From assembly GCF_030445035.2 (NCBI RefSeq), contig NC_080690.1, positions 34,250,796 to 34,314,795 of the forward strand: a stretch of DNA of 64,000 nucleotides. The letters run 5' to 3'. The notes beneath the pieces were generated by a model, which made no database searches, was not told the DNA's origin, and saw only the letters and a list, made by a program, of their open reading frames with translations. Position 1 is the first letter of the stretch, and each line of letters starts with the position of its first letter. Of this stretch, positions 22,791-37,200 are shown piece by piece. Origin of the DNA: Dasypus novemcinctus. Taxonomy: Eukaryota; Chordata; Mammalia; Cingulata; Dasypodidae. Both the position numbers and the translations under genes were made by a program.

Positions 22791-24570
22791 CTCCCTTCCT
22801 TCCTTCTCTTCTAAATAGAATAGAGTTCTGGGGCAAAACCACTGGTGTATGCAGGGGAGGGATAAAGCCCACCTGGAGAGGAGAGGGGCCAGGAAGGAGC
22901 TGGGGGTGGGGGTGGGATGCAGCGGGAACTGGGACCAGCCTCCCGGACTTCACAGGGCTGATGGATATTGTGGTGCCTGGTGGAGCCCAGTAGCACCTGG
23001 GCCGCTCCCTGTGATTCAGGTTCTCCCCCTTCCTCCACACCCCTGGAGCTCTGGGCAGACTTGCCTGGCCCTTCCTGTACATGGGCATTCTGAGAGCCCT
23101 TAAATGCTCTGCACACACACACAAACATACACATACCCAAGTATAGGGCTTCTGGAACAAGCTGGTCCTGAGCCCACCCAGAAAATACATCATGATCCCT
23201 TCCCCCCTCCTCCCTTTCCTCAAACCCTGAGAGCAAAATTCATCCCAAGATTAGTTCAATTCCTCCAGGGTACAAGGAATAGGCACACGCAGCCCTTGCT
23301 GATGGGGATGCATTCTATTTGCAGGGGCTGCTGAGTACTTTCCAGACCCACTCTCCACCCTTCCCTGCCCCTACAGCCTATCCCCAATTACTCATTGGCT
23401 TCCTGCCAGGACCCTTACTGGGTCCCATGGAGTGAGTGTCAGGGGTGTGCAGGACCCCTCTCTCCCACTAGGGAATCCAAAATTGACCAGACACTCTTCC
23501 GTCCAGCCCCAGCAAGCTGGACTTCCTGGGACTTTGAGACTTGGGCAAGGGAAGAAAAGCTCAATGGGCAGTTCAGAGTGTCGTGGTCAGCGGTAGAGGC
23601 GGGGATGCTTGGGGACAGCAGGAGCAGTGGAGATGGCTCTGCCAACCACAGCCCAGCCAGACTCCTCCTAGGGAATGATCGGCTGCCTGGCCACCCACAG
23701 CATCTGCCTATTTTCTGAGTCTTTTTTTCCATCCTTCCCATCAATTCCAAAGGTACCCGATATTCTTTCAAGGACTTTCTTTTCTACCTAATTTGGCTAG
23801 AGTCCATTTCTGTTGCTTGCATCCAGAGGCCCTGACTGATGCAGGGTTTGCTTTCAGAATTCAGAGGGAGGTGAAATGTCCTTGGGATCATTCTCAGAAG
23901 ATGTTCAGCTTCTGTGAGTCTCTAGAAGACTGAGATGTGAGGCAGCTTTCACGGAAAAGCAGGAAAGTTGGTCCTCACTGTTATCATTTGGGTGAGTTCT
24001 TTACTGTTCCCACAACATAGTTCTAGTTATAGTATTAGTGATCCTCCTGTTCTTTTTTAAAATTTTATGCCAACTGCACATTGAATTTATACTTCTCAGG
24101 AAGGAGGATCTGAATGGCTCAGTTTGCCTTCATCCAGTACTGAGCATCTGGACTGGGCAGAGTGTCATGCCGGCCCCTTCCAGAAGAGTTAAACTCCTGC
24201 TTGCCCAGTCAAGCATGCTGTATCAGCGGTGGCCAAGAAGTGGCTGTGTGTGTAGATGAGTAAGTGCGTGGATGGGCTTTCTCCTTGCCTCCTGGTCAGA
24301 CTGAATCGTGGCCTCCTCCCAAGGTTTCCTCTTCATTTTGGCAGGTCCCCTACTCGGCCTGAGTTAGTGGAGAAGGGGTCTGCACTCCCTGAGGTAGAGT
24401 TGTTCACTCTGGGTTGCTATCTGCTCCAGCTCAGTGGCTGCATCTTGAAGTGAGAAACAAATGCTCCCCGACTTTAACTGTGACTTTAATAATCCTCCTC
24501 CAGCAAAAAGGTTAGATCTTATACCATCACCCCTCTCCATTCCCAGCACAATGATTTCCATACCGGAGGG
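22791..24570. other. Intergenic DNA, no gene supported
   Basis: A short CA-rich tract lies at 23108-23140. Bases 22791-22820 are a CT-rich tract beside the LTR. Open frames on both strands show no recognisable domain. No gene is called. Confidence 0.4.
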
Positions 24571-24649
24571 ATTCGATAAATGCTCACTGAATCAAGCAGT
24601 GATTTATGAATCAACTAGTGATTGTCAGACGCTGCCCGTGGCCTGAGGG
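24571..24649 (+). repeat. L2-like 3' end
   Basis: 'GATTCGATAAATGCTCACTGAATCAA' is typical of an L2 3' end; a short piece only. Confidence 0.45.
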
Positions 24650-24840
24650 AAGCACTTGATATGTGCTGGGGACTGTCCTAGACATATTTAATCTCACAGC
24701 AACCCAATGGGGTGGGCCCTATTATTGATCCCACTTTATGCCTGCGAAACGGGAGGTACAGAGAAGCCACATGGTTTGTCTCAGCAGTGGCACTGTGGTT
24801 CTAGCCAGGCAGTCTGGCTTCAGAGCCAACACTCTCAACT
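24650..24840 (+). repeat. MIR SINE, sense
   Basis: 'ATGTGCTGGGGACTGTCCTAGACATATTTAATCTCACAGCAACCC', 'GTACAGAGAAGCCACATGG' and 'AGGCAGTCTGGCTTCAGAGCC' are in MIR order. Confidence 0.85.
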
Positions 24841-25565
24841 GCTGTACACGCTGTTTCACAGGGGTGTACTTGGCACTGAATTAAACAAGGCGTCCTGATG
24901 CAGCCACGTCACATTTTAAGCAGTAAACACCTTTTAAAAATGAATTTGTCCAATAGACATCCAGCATGGTCACACCCCACCCACCCCTTGGGGAGGCTGG
25001 GATGGATGCCCCTTCACACATGACTTGGAAAAAGCTGCAAGTTAAATCACTGTATTTGTCAGGCCTGGCAAAAACATCCTGTACCTGTCCCCTGGGAGAT
25101 TGTGAAAGAGCAACAGCCGGGCACATTTATGACTTTAGCACCACGGCTCCAGGCCAGGTCTGACACAAACAGGGCAGTGTGCACAACACAGCCCACCTGT
25201 GCTCTACCAGGTCCAAGCCCAGCTCTCTCCCCAGGAAACGACAGGGCAGCTCAGAGAGCAGTGCTCACTCTGGGGGGCGTTTCCAGGCAGTGGGGCCCCA
25301 AGGAGCTCAGCCCCACCCGTGGGCATGTTCAGTCTCTGCAAGACATTGCCACATCCAACAGGCCGGGGCCTGCCCACCTCTCCTTCCACATCCAGGCAGG
25401 AGCCAGCACCCGGTGTTCCCTGGGCCCTCGGTGCAGGCAGCCACAGATGGGCGGAGGTGGCTCCAAATAGCCACCGGGTGGAAAGGTTTCCAGGCCTCGA
25501 AGCCAGGGGAAAATGGCAAAGGCTCATTTCATTTCCCCAAACGAGTCCACATGCCCGCCTAGCGC
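24841..25565. other. Intergenic DNA, no gene supported
   Basis: Open frames up to 165 residues overlap in several frames of 25102-25696. None has a recognisable domain, and part of the last one is SINE. Confidence 0.4.
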
Positions 25566-25682
25566 AGTGGGTGGCAACCCTGGGTATTTGTTACAAATGC
25601 AGGTTCCCAGGGCGCACCTCAGACCTAAGAAATCAGAACGGGGGACCCTGTGTGGAGCCCTTTTTCAAACTTTCCAAGTCTT
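25566..25682 (+). mobile_element. MER5-like DNA transposon fragment
   Basis: 'GGTTCCCAGGGCGCACCTCAGACCTAAGAAATCAGAACGGGG' resembles the MER5A middle; the family name is from memory. The SINE at 25683-26080 lies next to its right edge. Confidence 0.5.
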
Positions 25683-26080
25683 TTTTTTTTTTTTAAGATT
25701 TATTTATTTATTTCTCTCCCCTTCTCCACCACCCCGGTTGTCTGTTCTCTGTGTCTATTTGCTGTGTCTTCTTCGTCCGCGGCACGGGAATCTGTGTTTC
25801 TTTTGGTTGCGTCATCTTGTTGTGTCAGCTCTCTGTGTGTGCGGAGCCATTCCTGGGCAGGCTGCACTTTCTTCGCACTGGGCGGCTCTCCTTATGGGGC
25901 ACACTCCTTGCTCGTGGGGCTCTCTTACACGGGGACACCCCTGCGTGGCAGGGCACTCCTTGCACACATCAGCACTGCGCATGGGCCAGCTCCACAAGGG
26001 TGAAGGAGGCCCGGGGTTTGAACCGCGGACCTCGCACGTGGTAGACGGACGCCCTCACCACTGGGCCAAGTCCGCCGCCC
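25683..26080 (-). repeat. Full-length DAS-type SINE, antisense
   Basis: Complete long form in reverse, from a T-rich left edge to GGGCCAAGTCCGCC. The target duplication CTTTCCAAGTCTT (25670-25682) / CTTTCCAACTCTT (26081-26093) differs at one base. Confidence 0.9.
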
Positions 26081-26093
26081 CTTTCCAACTCTT

Positions 26094-26635
26094 GTCGCCT
26101 AGAGCCCACCAAGTTCTTTCCCACCTGAGGGCTTTGTGCAGGCAGTGTCCTCTACAGGAAGACAGCTCTCGGCTCTCAGGGGAAGGGTGCCCTCACGCAG
26201 CTCTCCCCTGTCACAGCCCTAGCTGGTCTTTTTTTTAAAAAACAAACAAACAAACAAAAAAAACAGGACTTCCTACTGTCCCTTCAAGAAGTCTGTAAGC
26301 TCCATGCCAGGGTCTCTCACCACGCAGAACATAATGCCTGTGTATACAGCAGGTTAGCACAATAGGTAGCCGATGAATGATACACACTCAAAAAGGGCAA
26401 GGACCCGTTCTGCCTGGACGGTAGTAGAGGAAGCCCATCCACCTTCTCTCACAAAGAAGGAGGCAAGGACATAAGATCCCTGGAAACCTTTGTCCCCGCT
26501 CCCCACATCCTTGCCCCTTTCTCCTGATACCCCTACCCAGGGTCACCTACAGTCAAATACCACATTCCCAACACACCACAAGGCAACCTGAGCCAGGACG
26601 GTCCAGATGAGTGTGGAGTTTGTCATTCATGTATC
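26094..26635. other. Intergenic DNA left of the metallothionein array
   Basis: No gene is seen. Homology with the other metallothionein units starts at about 26636 ('GCCAGCCTGACATCCGATGAGG'), so this is outside the array. Confidence 0.45.
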
Positions 26636-26997
26636 CCCCTTGCCAGCCTGACATCCGATGAGGGGCTGACGTTAGGCAGAGAATCCCGAGACTGAAAAGG
26701 AGAGATTGGGCAGTTTCTCTGCCAGGCACCCTTGACAGGAGAACAGGGAGGAGGCTGTGCCCACCCCACCCCACCCATCACCCAGCACACGCTCTTCCTT
26801 GAACAGCACTGGATGCTAAGGCCCAGAGAGGTCAGCCGCCTTGCCTTAACACACTGCATTTGTTAGGGTGAACATTTGGTGTGGAGCCCAGCTCTATGGA
26901 CTTCCAGTGCAATCCCCCAGCCCTGCCCTGCTCAACACAATGTCCTTTATTTATGACCCTCACAAAGGAAACCACAGCCAGAATAAAACCAACAATT

Positions 26998-27003
26998 TTT
27001 ATT
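26998..27003 (-). promoter_or_regulatory. MT-A poly-A signal AATAAA
   Basis: Plus-strand TTTATT is AATAAA in the transcript, about 125 bases past the stop codon. The surrounding 3' UTR is closest to that of MT-B. Confidence 0.8.
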
Positions 27004-27128
27004 GTCCTTCACATATCTCATAGAAAAAGGAATGGGGCAGATGGGTCAGGGCTGCATGAAAAATTTTTTTAAAAATCCAGATTTGTACGCATTGCTCTAT
27101 TTACAATTGGGAACAGGAATCTCCAGCT

Positions 27129-28031
<903 letters not shown>

Positions 28032-28099
28032 TTCGAGCTGAGTAGACGCCTGACACCCAAAGTAAGTCACGAGGAGGCGTTAGGCTGGTGGAAGGCGTG

Positions 28100-28270
28100 C
28101 TGGAGCCCAGGGCAAAGTTTGCTCCTTTGTCGCCCTAAGAACCCGCGGGCGCACAGCACCCCCCGCCCCCCGCCCTTGCACACGTCCCCCTGCCTCGCGC
28201 CGCCCCCGCTGGGCTGCGCTGTGCGCACCTGGCCGCGCGCAGTGCCCGGAACGCGGTCGGGGCGCAGCCT
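28100..28270 (-). promoter_or_regulatory. MT-A promoter with metal-response elements
   Basis: Metal-response cores (TGCRCNC, either strand) lie at 28147-28153, 28177-28183 (TGCACAC), 28222-28228 (TGCGCAC) and 28260-28266, with a GC box run near 28159-28175. MTF-1 binding is inferred from the family. The TATA position (28126-28131) reads GACAAA in the transcript sense instead of TATAAA, the same as in MT-C. Confidence 0.8.
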
Positions 28271-29134
28271 GCGGGTTGCAGCTTCGTCTGCCGCTCGCCC
28301 GGGGGTGTGGGGATGGGGGTGGGGCCTGTGCGTCTGGTGGCACTCGGTGTCCCAGCCACTGTGACCGCCCCCTCCGGATTTCCTGTTGCTGCTGGCGGAC
28401 CCCGCTCCTGAGTGTTCCCGTACTTCAACCCCAGGGTCCCGCATCCTACACCCTAAAACCCCTTTCTTTACGTGTCTTCAGCTCCCCCATGCTTGGAGCC
28501 CGTGCGCAGCAACAGCGCGGCGCTCTCGTCCCGAGCCTGGACGCGGTGGGTGAGAGCGAGCGGGCGTTGTCTGGAGAGGACAGGCAGGGGGTGACCCTCG
28601 CCTCTCACCTCGGTTCCTCTGCCTTCTCCACCTCCGGTCTTTGGCCCTTTCTCTTGTGCACAGCGACGCGGTCTGACACCAGCGCTGCCTCTGGGCTTCA
28701 GTTTCTCATCTGCCAAGCCAGGGGCAGATCTGAACCATCTCAAAAAGCCTTTCAGATATGAAATGTGAGAAGCGTCCAGTGATACCGTGATCAGCCAGCT
28801 GTGGCTGGAGCATGAGAACAGCTGTAGCATAAACTCAGGCTCTGTGATCTTAGACAGGGGGCTTAACCTCTCTGGAAAATGAAATACTGACTCCAGCCCT
28901 TCAGTTGCATAAAGATCAAGTGACATGAAAAGTGGGAAAGGCTTTTGTGGCAGTCCAAATCCTGAGACACCATCTTGCCCAGCCAATTTTGTGCTGGGGG
29001 TCATCACACGTCCCCTGGCACAGGATGAGAGGGACTCCACTCCCATCTCCAGCCTCCAGACAGAAGCGATGCTTCCAAACAGACAGGTCTTTCCCCGAGA
29101 GCTTGTGGGCATTTAACAGGATCCTTGCTCCGAC

Positions 29135-29310
29135 AAAGTGACGTGGGCAATAATGACTGTAATGGCCAATGCTTTTTGGCCCTAGCCAGGAGCTAGGCTA
29201 CTATCTCATTGAATCCCCATGTAGGAAAAAACCTCCTCTTTACAGATGAGGAAATGGGGGCTCACAGAGATTCTGTGATTTCTGCCTGATACGTAGCTAG
29301 AAAGTGGAGG
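29135..29310 (+). repeat. MIR SINE shared by units A-D
   Basis: 'TATCTCATTGAATCCCCATGTAGG', 'CTTTACAGATGAGGAAATGGGGGCTCACAGAGATTC'. Paralogous copies are at 34185-34360, 40285-40450 and 54250-54420. Confidence 0.7.
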
Positions 29311-29640
29311 GATGGGCTGTGCACAGGAACTTCCTCCCACCCAATCACTTGGCCCAGGCTAGCTTCTGAAATCCCCTTTTCACACAGGGCAACTTGTGCA
29401 AGCATGGACCTGACTCCATTTAATTCAGCTGCTTCTTTGATTGAACATCAAATAGGAATTCCCTCAACAAATAGCCAGGGGCACTAACTGTTAGCAGTAA
29501 TTGCTAGTCATGCAGGCATTTCACTCCTGCCCAGCAGAAGCCACCACACCCTCAAATTGTAGAATCCATCATCATGCCAGCATGGACAGAAGTACTTCAT
29601 ATGAACCGATTCCCATGTAAACTCCACCCCTCTGGGAAAT

Positions 29641-29786
29641 AAGAAATTATGATTCATCTAAAGGAAAAAGGTTAAGTTAAAGACTAGGGCAGGGGATGGC
29701 AGAAATGGCAGGTGACCTTCTGTACCTGCCACGAGGGCGTGGACTGTCTTGTTCACGGCTGTATCTCCCCAGTGCCCATCCCAAAC
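29641..29786. repeat. Displaced unit segment inside unit A
   Basis: The piece 'AAAGGAAAAAGGTTAAGTTAA' through 'GCTGTATCTCCCCAGTGCCC' matches 38719-38868 of unit C, where it lies in a different relative position. On both sides in unit A lies a copy of the block 'GTAGAATCCA..CATGGACAGAAGT' (29560 and 29788), as if a short stretch had been copied in. Confidence 0.65.
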
Positions 29787-30129
29787 TGTAGAATCCAACA
29801 TCACCCCAGCATGGACAGAAGTCTTCATCTAAACCAATTCCCAGGTAAACTCCATCTTTCTGGGACATGGGTAGGTAATTCACTCCACATGCCTAGCCAG
29901 TTTGCTAGTTTGAACTAACCAAGGGATGGAATTCGAGGGAGGGGTTGATTTCAGCCTGGAGGAACTTCCAAACACTCTGAGCCAAAACCCAACAGGAAGC
30001 TCCTGGGCAAGGCAAACCTGCGTGTTTGTAATTCTTCCATTTTTCATGTTATTTTGTTCTTATTATATATATTTCTTGAAATTGTCTGTTGAATGTTATG
30101 ATGGTTTTATATTTTCTGTTTTGTTTTCT

Positions 30130-30300
30130 TTTTAGTAACAGCAATTGAGATACACGCACACACCATACAATCCATCCAAAGTATACGATCAATGGTGCCA
30201 TTATAGTCACAGAGTTGTGCATTCTTCTCTACCATCGATTTTAGAATATACTCAATTCTCCAAAAAGAAAAACCCCATAGTTCTTGTACCCTAATATTAT
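30130..30300 (-). repeat. L1M 3' fragment, antisense (unit marker)
   Basis: 'CAATTGAGATACACGCACACACCATACAATCCATCCAAAG' and 'CTCAATTCTCCAAAAAGAAAAACCCCATAG'. Orthologous pieces begin units C, D and E, so it was in the ancestral duplicated segment. Confidence 0.75.
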
Positions 30301-30772
30301 TGATTTTTGTTGTTCTTTCTTAGTGATTCATTGTTTTCATTTTACCAAAGTTGAGCTCCCCGAAACATAGGAAACACCGCAGGTAGTTTGCAAAGCCCTG
30401 TGTAGGTTTTCGAGCGGTGGGGGGGTCAGAGTCCATCCCCTCTGTGCCCCTGGCCAGCCTGACATCCGATGAGGGGCTGAAGTTGGGCAGAGAATCCCGA
30501 GAATGAAAAGGAGAGATTAGGCAGTTTCTCTGCCATGCACCCTTGACATGAGAACAGGGAGGAGGCTGTGCCCACCCCACCCCTTACATCACCTAGCACA
30601 GGCTCTTCCTTGAACAGCACCGGACGCTGAGGCCCAGAGAGGTCAGCTGCCTTGCCTTAACACACTGCATTTGTTAGGGGACATTTGGTGTGGAGCCCAG
30701 CCCCGCTCAGCCCAATATCCCTTATTTACGACCCTCACAAAGGAAACCACAGCCAGAATAAAACCAACAATT

Positions 30773-30778
30773 TTTATT
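30773..30778 (-). promoter_or_regulatory. MT-B poly-A signal AATAAA
   Basis: Plus-strand TTTATT, about 125 bases past the MT-B stop. Confidence 0.8.
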
Positions 30779-30902
30779 TTCCTTCACATATCTCATAGAA
30801 AAAGGAATGGGGAAGATGGGTCAGGGCTGCATGAATATTATTTTAAAAATCCAGATTTGTACACAGTGCTCTATTTACAATTGGGAAGAGGCATCTCCAG
30901 CT

Positions 30903-31840
<938 letters not shown>

Positions 31841-31935
31841 TTCAAGTTGAGCTGGAAGTGGGGTCCCAACAGCAAGTCACGAACAGGCGTTAGGCTGGTG
31901 GAAGGCGTGCTGGAGCCCAGGACAAAGCTCGCTGC

Positions 31936-32050
31936 TTTATAGCCCTAAGAACCCGCGCGGGCGCACAGCCCCACCCCGGCCCTTGCACACGTCCCCCCGC
32001 CTCGGGGCCGCCCCCGCTGGGCTGCGCTGCGCGCACCGGGCCGGGCGCAG
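31936..32050 (-). promoter_or_regulatory. MT-B promoter: TATA box and metal-response elements
   Basis: TATAAA (transcript sense) is at 31936-31941. Metal-response cores are at 31959-31965, 31984-31990 (TGCACAC), 32028-32034 (TGCGCGC) and 32043-32049. A CCCCACCCC/GC-rich Sp1-like run lies at about 31969-31980. Confidence 0.85.
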
Positions 32051-33419
32051 TTCCCAGAGCGCGGTCGGGGCGCAGCGCTCGGCTTGCAGCTTAATCTCTC
32101 GCTCGCCCAGGGGATTTGGGGGGCGGGGCGCTGTAGGCCTGTTGGCACGCGGTGTCCCAGCCACTGAGCCCGCCCCTTCCCAGTGTTCCCGCGGCTGCCG
32201 GCTGTCCCGCTCCCGAGAGTGCAGTTTCCACCGCCGCAGGGGGCTCGCATCCGCCCACAGTTCGCAGCGCTCATCTTCAGCTTCGGCCCTTCTTGGAGCC
32301 CGTGGGCAGCGACAGCCCGGTGCTCCCGTCCCCAGCCCGGGCGCGGAAGGTGAGCGGCGACAGGAAGCCGTGTGCAGAGGACCGGCCAGAATGACCTTCA
32401 CCCCCACCCATCTCCCTCTCTCTTCTCCACCCCGGGTCTTCGGCCCCGTTTCTCTGGTGCACAGCGACGCAGTTTGACCGCAGCTCCCCCTCCCTCCCTC
32501 CATCCCGTTCTCCACGCCAGGAGGGGTGGAATGCAGGCACCTAACGCTAGTCGCCGTCATTGGCTTAACACTCTCCAGTGACTCCCCGCAGCGCAGCCAG
32601 CCCACCCCATCCGGGACGGCGTTCCCCAGATTGTGGGACGCGCCCAGAGGAAGGGTGCTTTTGGTGCTCGGCAGACCTGGCTTTAAATAACACCGCGAGA
32701 AAAGTGGCTATTTCGCTGAATTTTCCTGACAGATACATAGTAGTTAGTACTTGCTTGACCCTGTTTAAACCACTTTTGAAGCTCTCACAACCACCTTCAT
32801 GGGAAATATTATTATTTAGGATCCAGCTTACTGAGGTAAAGGTACAGCACAAGGAATTTAACTTGGTGCTGGAGCTGAATTCCATCTGCCTCCAGAGGAA
32901 AGCGAAGGCCCAGGAGGAGAGCTCCCCATGGAGCAGGTGTGTCTTCAACACCGCTCCACGGCTAGGAAGCTTTAAGAGCAAAGCTGAGCCCTACCTGGGC
33001 AGAAACAAAAGTGATCCAGAAGTGTATGTGCACAAGGACACACACGCACATATGTGTTTACGGTAACCATTTATGTCTGGAAGGAGAACTGAATCTCATT
33101 TTCAGTGATAATAAAGCATTGATGTTTCATATAAAATACTTACAGTATGAATCATTTAAAGGAAAATTGTTAATTAAAATGCAGGTGCAGGCCATGGCAG
33201 AAATGACAGGTGACCTTTTGAATCTGCCACGAGGCTGTGGACTGTCTTGCTCACGGCTGTATCTCCCCAGTGCCATCTCAGTTTTGTAGGGCGAGTGGAT
33301 GACTCTCTGCACCACAGGTGGTGTCTTCTTGTCTTGGGTGAGGATGGCCCATGGCACACAGCTCAGCACACCAGGGCTGGCTTATTTTCTAGAAGTGGAA
33401 GACTGTTGCCTATGGTATG

Positions 33420-33640
33420 AGTGATAATAAAATAAAAACTAATATTTACAATGACCTCCTGAAATGCCAGGAACCATTCTAGGTTTTCTATGTGTATTAA
33501 CTCGTTTTATCCTGGCACCCAGATGGTGTGGTTACGCCTGTTTCCAGAAGGAGACAGAGTCACAGAGAGGCTAATCAGAAGTGGGATTGCTCTCATGCAA
33601 GCTGACTGTAGCATTTGTCCTTGCTCCCCTGTCTGCACCA
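33420..33640 (+). repeat. MIR SINE shared by units B-D
   Basis: 'AACTAATATTTACAATGACC', 'GTGTATTAACTCGTTTTATCC', 'GAGACAGAGTCACAGAGAGGCTAA'. Paralogues are at 38990-39200 and 52930-53110. Confidence 0.7.
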
Positions 33641-34184
33641 CCACTTCATGAGGAAAACAAGAACTTTCCAAGACCTGGCCCTCCCATGAAGCAGTGAGAC
33701 AGCACTGAGCTGGGAGCCAGGATCCCGCAGCATAGCTCTGTCACTGCTCTGGGCTTCAGCTTCTCATCAGCCACATCAGAGGCTGATTTCAACCATCTCA
33801 AAAAATCTTTCTAGAGGTGAACTGTAAAAGGCGTCCAGCAATAGCATGTTCGGCCAGCTGTGGTGCATGACAGCTGTAGCATAATCACACCTTGTGAATT
33901 TGGACAGGTGGTTTAACCTCTCTGAAAGATGGAATAATCAGTTGTATAAAGATCAAATGAAATGAAGAGTGGGAACGGCTTTTGTGGCCGTCTAAATCCT
34001 GGACACCATCTTTTCTGACAGAGTTTGTGCAGGGGGTCATCACACGTCCCCTGGCACAGGATCTAGGGACTCCACTCCCATCACCAGCCTCCAGTAAAAG
34101 TGATGCTTCCAAGCAAACCGGCTTTTCCTGGAGAGGTTTTGGGCATTTAATAGGATCCTCTCTCCAAGAAAGTCATGTGTGCAG

Positions 34185-34360
34185 TAATGACTATAATGGC
34201 CACTGTTTATTCAGCGCTAGCTAGGAACCAGATCACTATCTCATTGAATCCCCAGGTAGAAATGAAATCTCCATTCTGCAAGTAAGGAAATGGGGAATGG
34301 GGGCAGTCAGAGAGGTTCAGTGATTTGTGCCAGACACACAGTGAGAAAGTGGTAGGTTGG
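34185..34360 (+). repeat. MIR SINE shared by units A-D
   Basis: 'TATCTCATTGAATCCCCAGGTAG', 'CAAGTAAGGAAATGGGG'; paralogue of 29135-29310. Confidence 0.65.
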
Positions 34361-35074
34361 GCTGTGAACATGGACTTCCTCCCACCTGATCACTTGGCCC
34401 AGGCTAGCTTCTGAAACCCCCTTTTCACACAGGGCACCTTCTGCCAGCATGGACCTGACTCCAGACCCATTTGATTCAGCTGCTTCTTTGATAGAACATC
34501 AAATAGGAATTCCCTCAACAAATAGCCAGGGGCACTAACTGTTAGCAGTAATTGCTAGTCGTGCTGGCATGTCACTCCTGCCTAAGAGAAGCCACCACAC
34601 CCTCAAACTGTAGAATCCATCATCACGCCAGCATGGACAGAAGGACTTCATATGAACCAATTCCCATGTAAACTCCACCCCTCTGGGAAATAAATGGATA
34701 ATTTCCCCCAAACCACTTTGCTGGTTTGGAATAACTGAGGGGTTTCAGCCACTCTTAAGAGGAACTTCCAAACACTCAGAGCCAAAGCCCCACGGAGCTC
34801 CAGGGAGTAGTGTGTGTCTTGTGGGTGGCCCAGGCAAGCCAAACCTGATGGCTCCTTGGTGAAGATGCCTGGGACCGCGCTACTCCAAGTGAGTGTGGTC
34901 AACACACCCAAGTCAGGCTGCAGTGCCTTTAATCTGCCATGCACGTTCAATGAACAAACGTGTTTTTGTTATTCTAGTTTTCCTAGATTATTTTGTTCTT
35001 ATATACTTCTTGAAATGTAATTGTTCATTGAATATTAAAAATATTTTATATTTTGTGTTCTTGTGTTCTCTTTT

Positions 35075-35425
35075 TAAAAAGTTTCATTGAGATATTGGCA
35101 CACACCATACAATCCATCCAAAGTATAAAATAAATGACTCTTTATAGTCACAGAGTTGTGCATTCTTCCCCACCATCAATTTTATTTATTTTTTGAAAAT
35201 TTTTTATTTAATTTCCTTTTTTAAAAAGATACATAATCACAAAAATGTTACATTAAAAATATAAGAAGTTCCCATATACCCCACACCCCATGCTACCCCA
35301 CTCCTCCCACATCAACAACCTCTTTCATCATTGTGGCACATTCATTGCATTCCCACCATCAATTGTAGAACATACTCATTACTCCAAAAAGAAAAACCCC
35401 ATACTTATACCCTTCTATTATTGAT
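35075..35425 (-). repeat. L1M 3' fragment, antisense (unit marker), split
   Basis: The two parts, 35075-35181 and 35352-35425, match the marker fragments of units B, D and E. A younger L1 3' end is inserted between them. Confidence 0.7.
35182..35351 (-). mobile_element. Short L1 3' end, antisense
   Basis: T-rich left edge, then 'ATGTTACATTAAAAATATAAGAAGTTCCCATATACCCC' and 'CCTCTTTCATCATTGTGGCACATTCATTGCAT', akin to 5348-6324 and 9121-9726. The target duplication CCCACCATCAATT is exact at 35169-35181 and 35352-35364. Confidence 0.8.
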
Positions 35426-35923
35426 TCTTTTTGTTTCTTAGTGATTTGTTTTATTCATTTTGCCAAAGTTGAGCTCTCTGACAGGTTGGAAGCACCACAA
35501 GTAGTTTGCAAAGCCCTTTGTTTTCAAGCGGTGGGAGAGTCGGAGTCCATCCCCTCTGGGCCCCTGGCCAGCCTGACATCCGATGGGGGGGTGCTGAGTT
35601 GGGCAGAGAATCCCGAGAATGAAAAGGAGCAATGGGCAGTTTCTCTGCCATGCACCCTTGACATGAGAACAGGGAGGAGGCTGTGCCTGCCCCACCAATT
35701 ACATCACCCAGCACACGCTCTTCCTTGAACAGCACCGGGCGCTGAGGCCCAGAGAGGTCATCTGCCTTGCCTTAACACACTGCATTTGTTAGGGCAAACA
35801 TTTGGTGTGGAGCCCAGCTCTCTGGACTTCCGGTGCAATCCCCCAGCCCTGCCCCGCTCAGCACAATGTCCCTTATTTCCAACACTCATAAAGGAAACCA
35901 CAGCCAGAATAAAGTCAACGGTT

Positions 35924-35929
35924 TTTATT
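35924..35929 (-). promoter_or_regulatory. MT-C poly-A signal AATAAA
   Basis: Plus-strand TTTATT, about 127 bases past the stop. Confidence 0.8.
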
Positions 35930-36055
35930 GTCCTTCACATATCTCATAGAAAAAGGAATGGGGCAGATGGGTCAGGGCTGCATGAAAATTAAAAACAAAA
36001 AATCCAGATTTGTACACATTGCTCTATTTACAATTGGGAACAGGAATCTCCAACT

Positions 36056-36960
<905 letters not shown>

Positions 36961-37029
36961 TTCGAGGTGAGTAGACGCCTGACACCCAAAGTAAGTCACG
37001 AGGAGGCGTTAGGCTGGTGGAAGGCGTGC

Positions 37030-37200
37030 TGGAGCCCAGGGCAAAGTTTGCTCCTTTGTCGCCCTAAGAACCCGCGGGCGCACAGCCCCGCCCCGGCCCT
37101 TGCACACGTCCCCCTGCCTCGCGCCGCCCCCGCTGGGCTGCGCTGTGCGCACCTGGCCGCGCGCAGTGCCCGGAACGCGGTCGGGGCGCAGCCTGCGGGT
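37030..37200 (-). promoter_or_regulatory. MT-C promoter with metal-response elements, TATA changed
   Basis: Metal-response cores are at 37076-37082, 37101-37107 (TGCACAC) and 37146-37152 (TGCGCAC). A GC box (GCCCCGCCCC) lies at about 37085-37094. The TATA position 37055-37060 reads GACAAA in transcript sense. Confidence 0.8.

Noticed and set aside
22791-22815. Polypurine-tract-like sequence (minus strand) beside the LTR at 21680-22790
   Set aside because: It could mark a 3' LTR, but no retroviral interior was recognised to its right, and CT-rich tracts are common.
1-26600. Additional metallothionein exons or relics left of unit A
   Set aside because: No Cys-dense exon text or shared 3'-flank block is visible before about 26636.
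28067-28761. Arg/Pro/Ala-rich frames across the MT-A promoter (and the same at MT-B, C and D)
   Set aside because: They lie in the CpG-rich promoter regions, occur in all phases, and are shadows of regulatory DNA.
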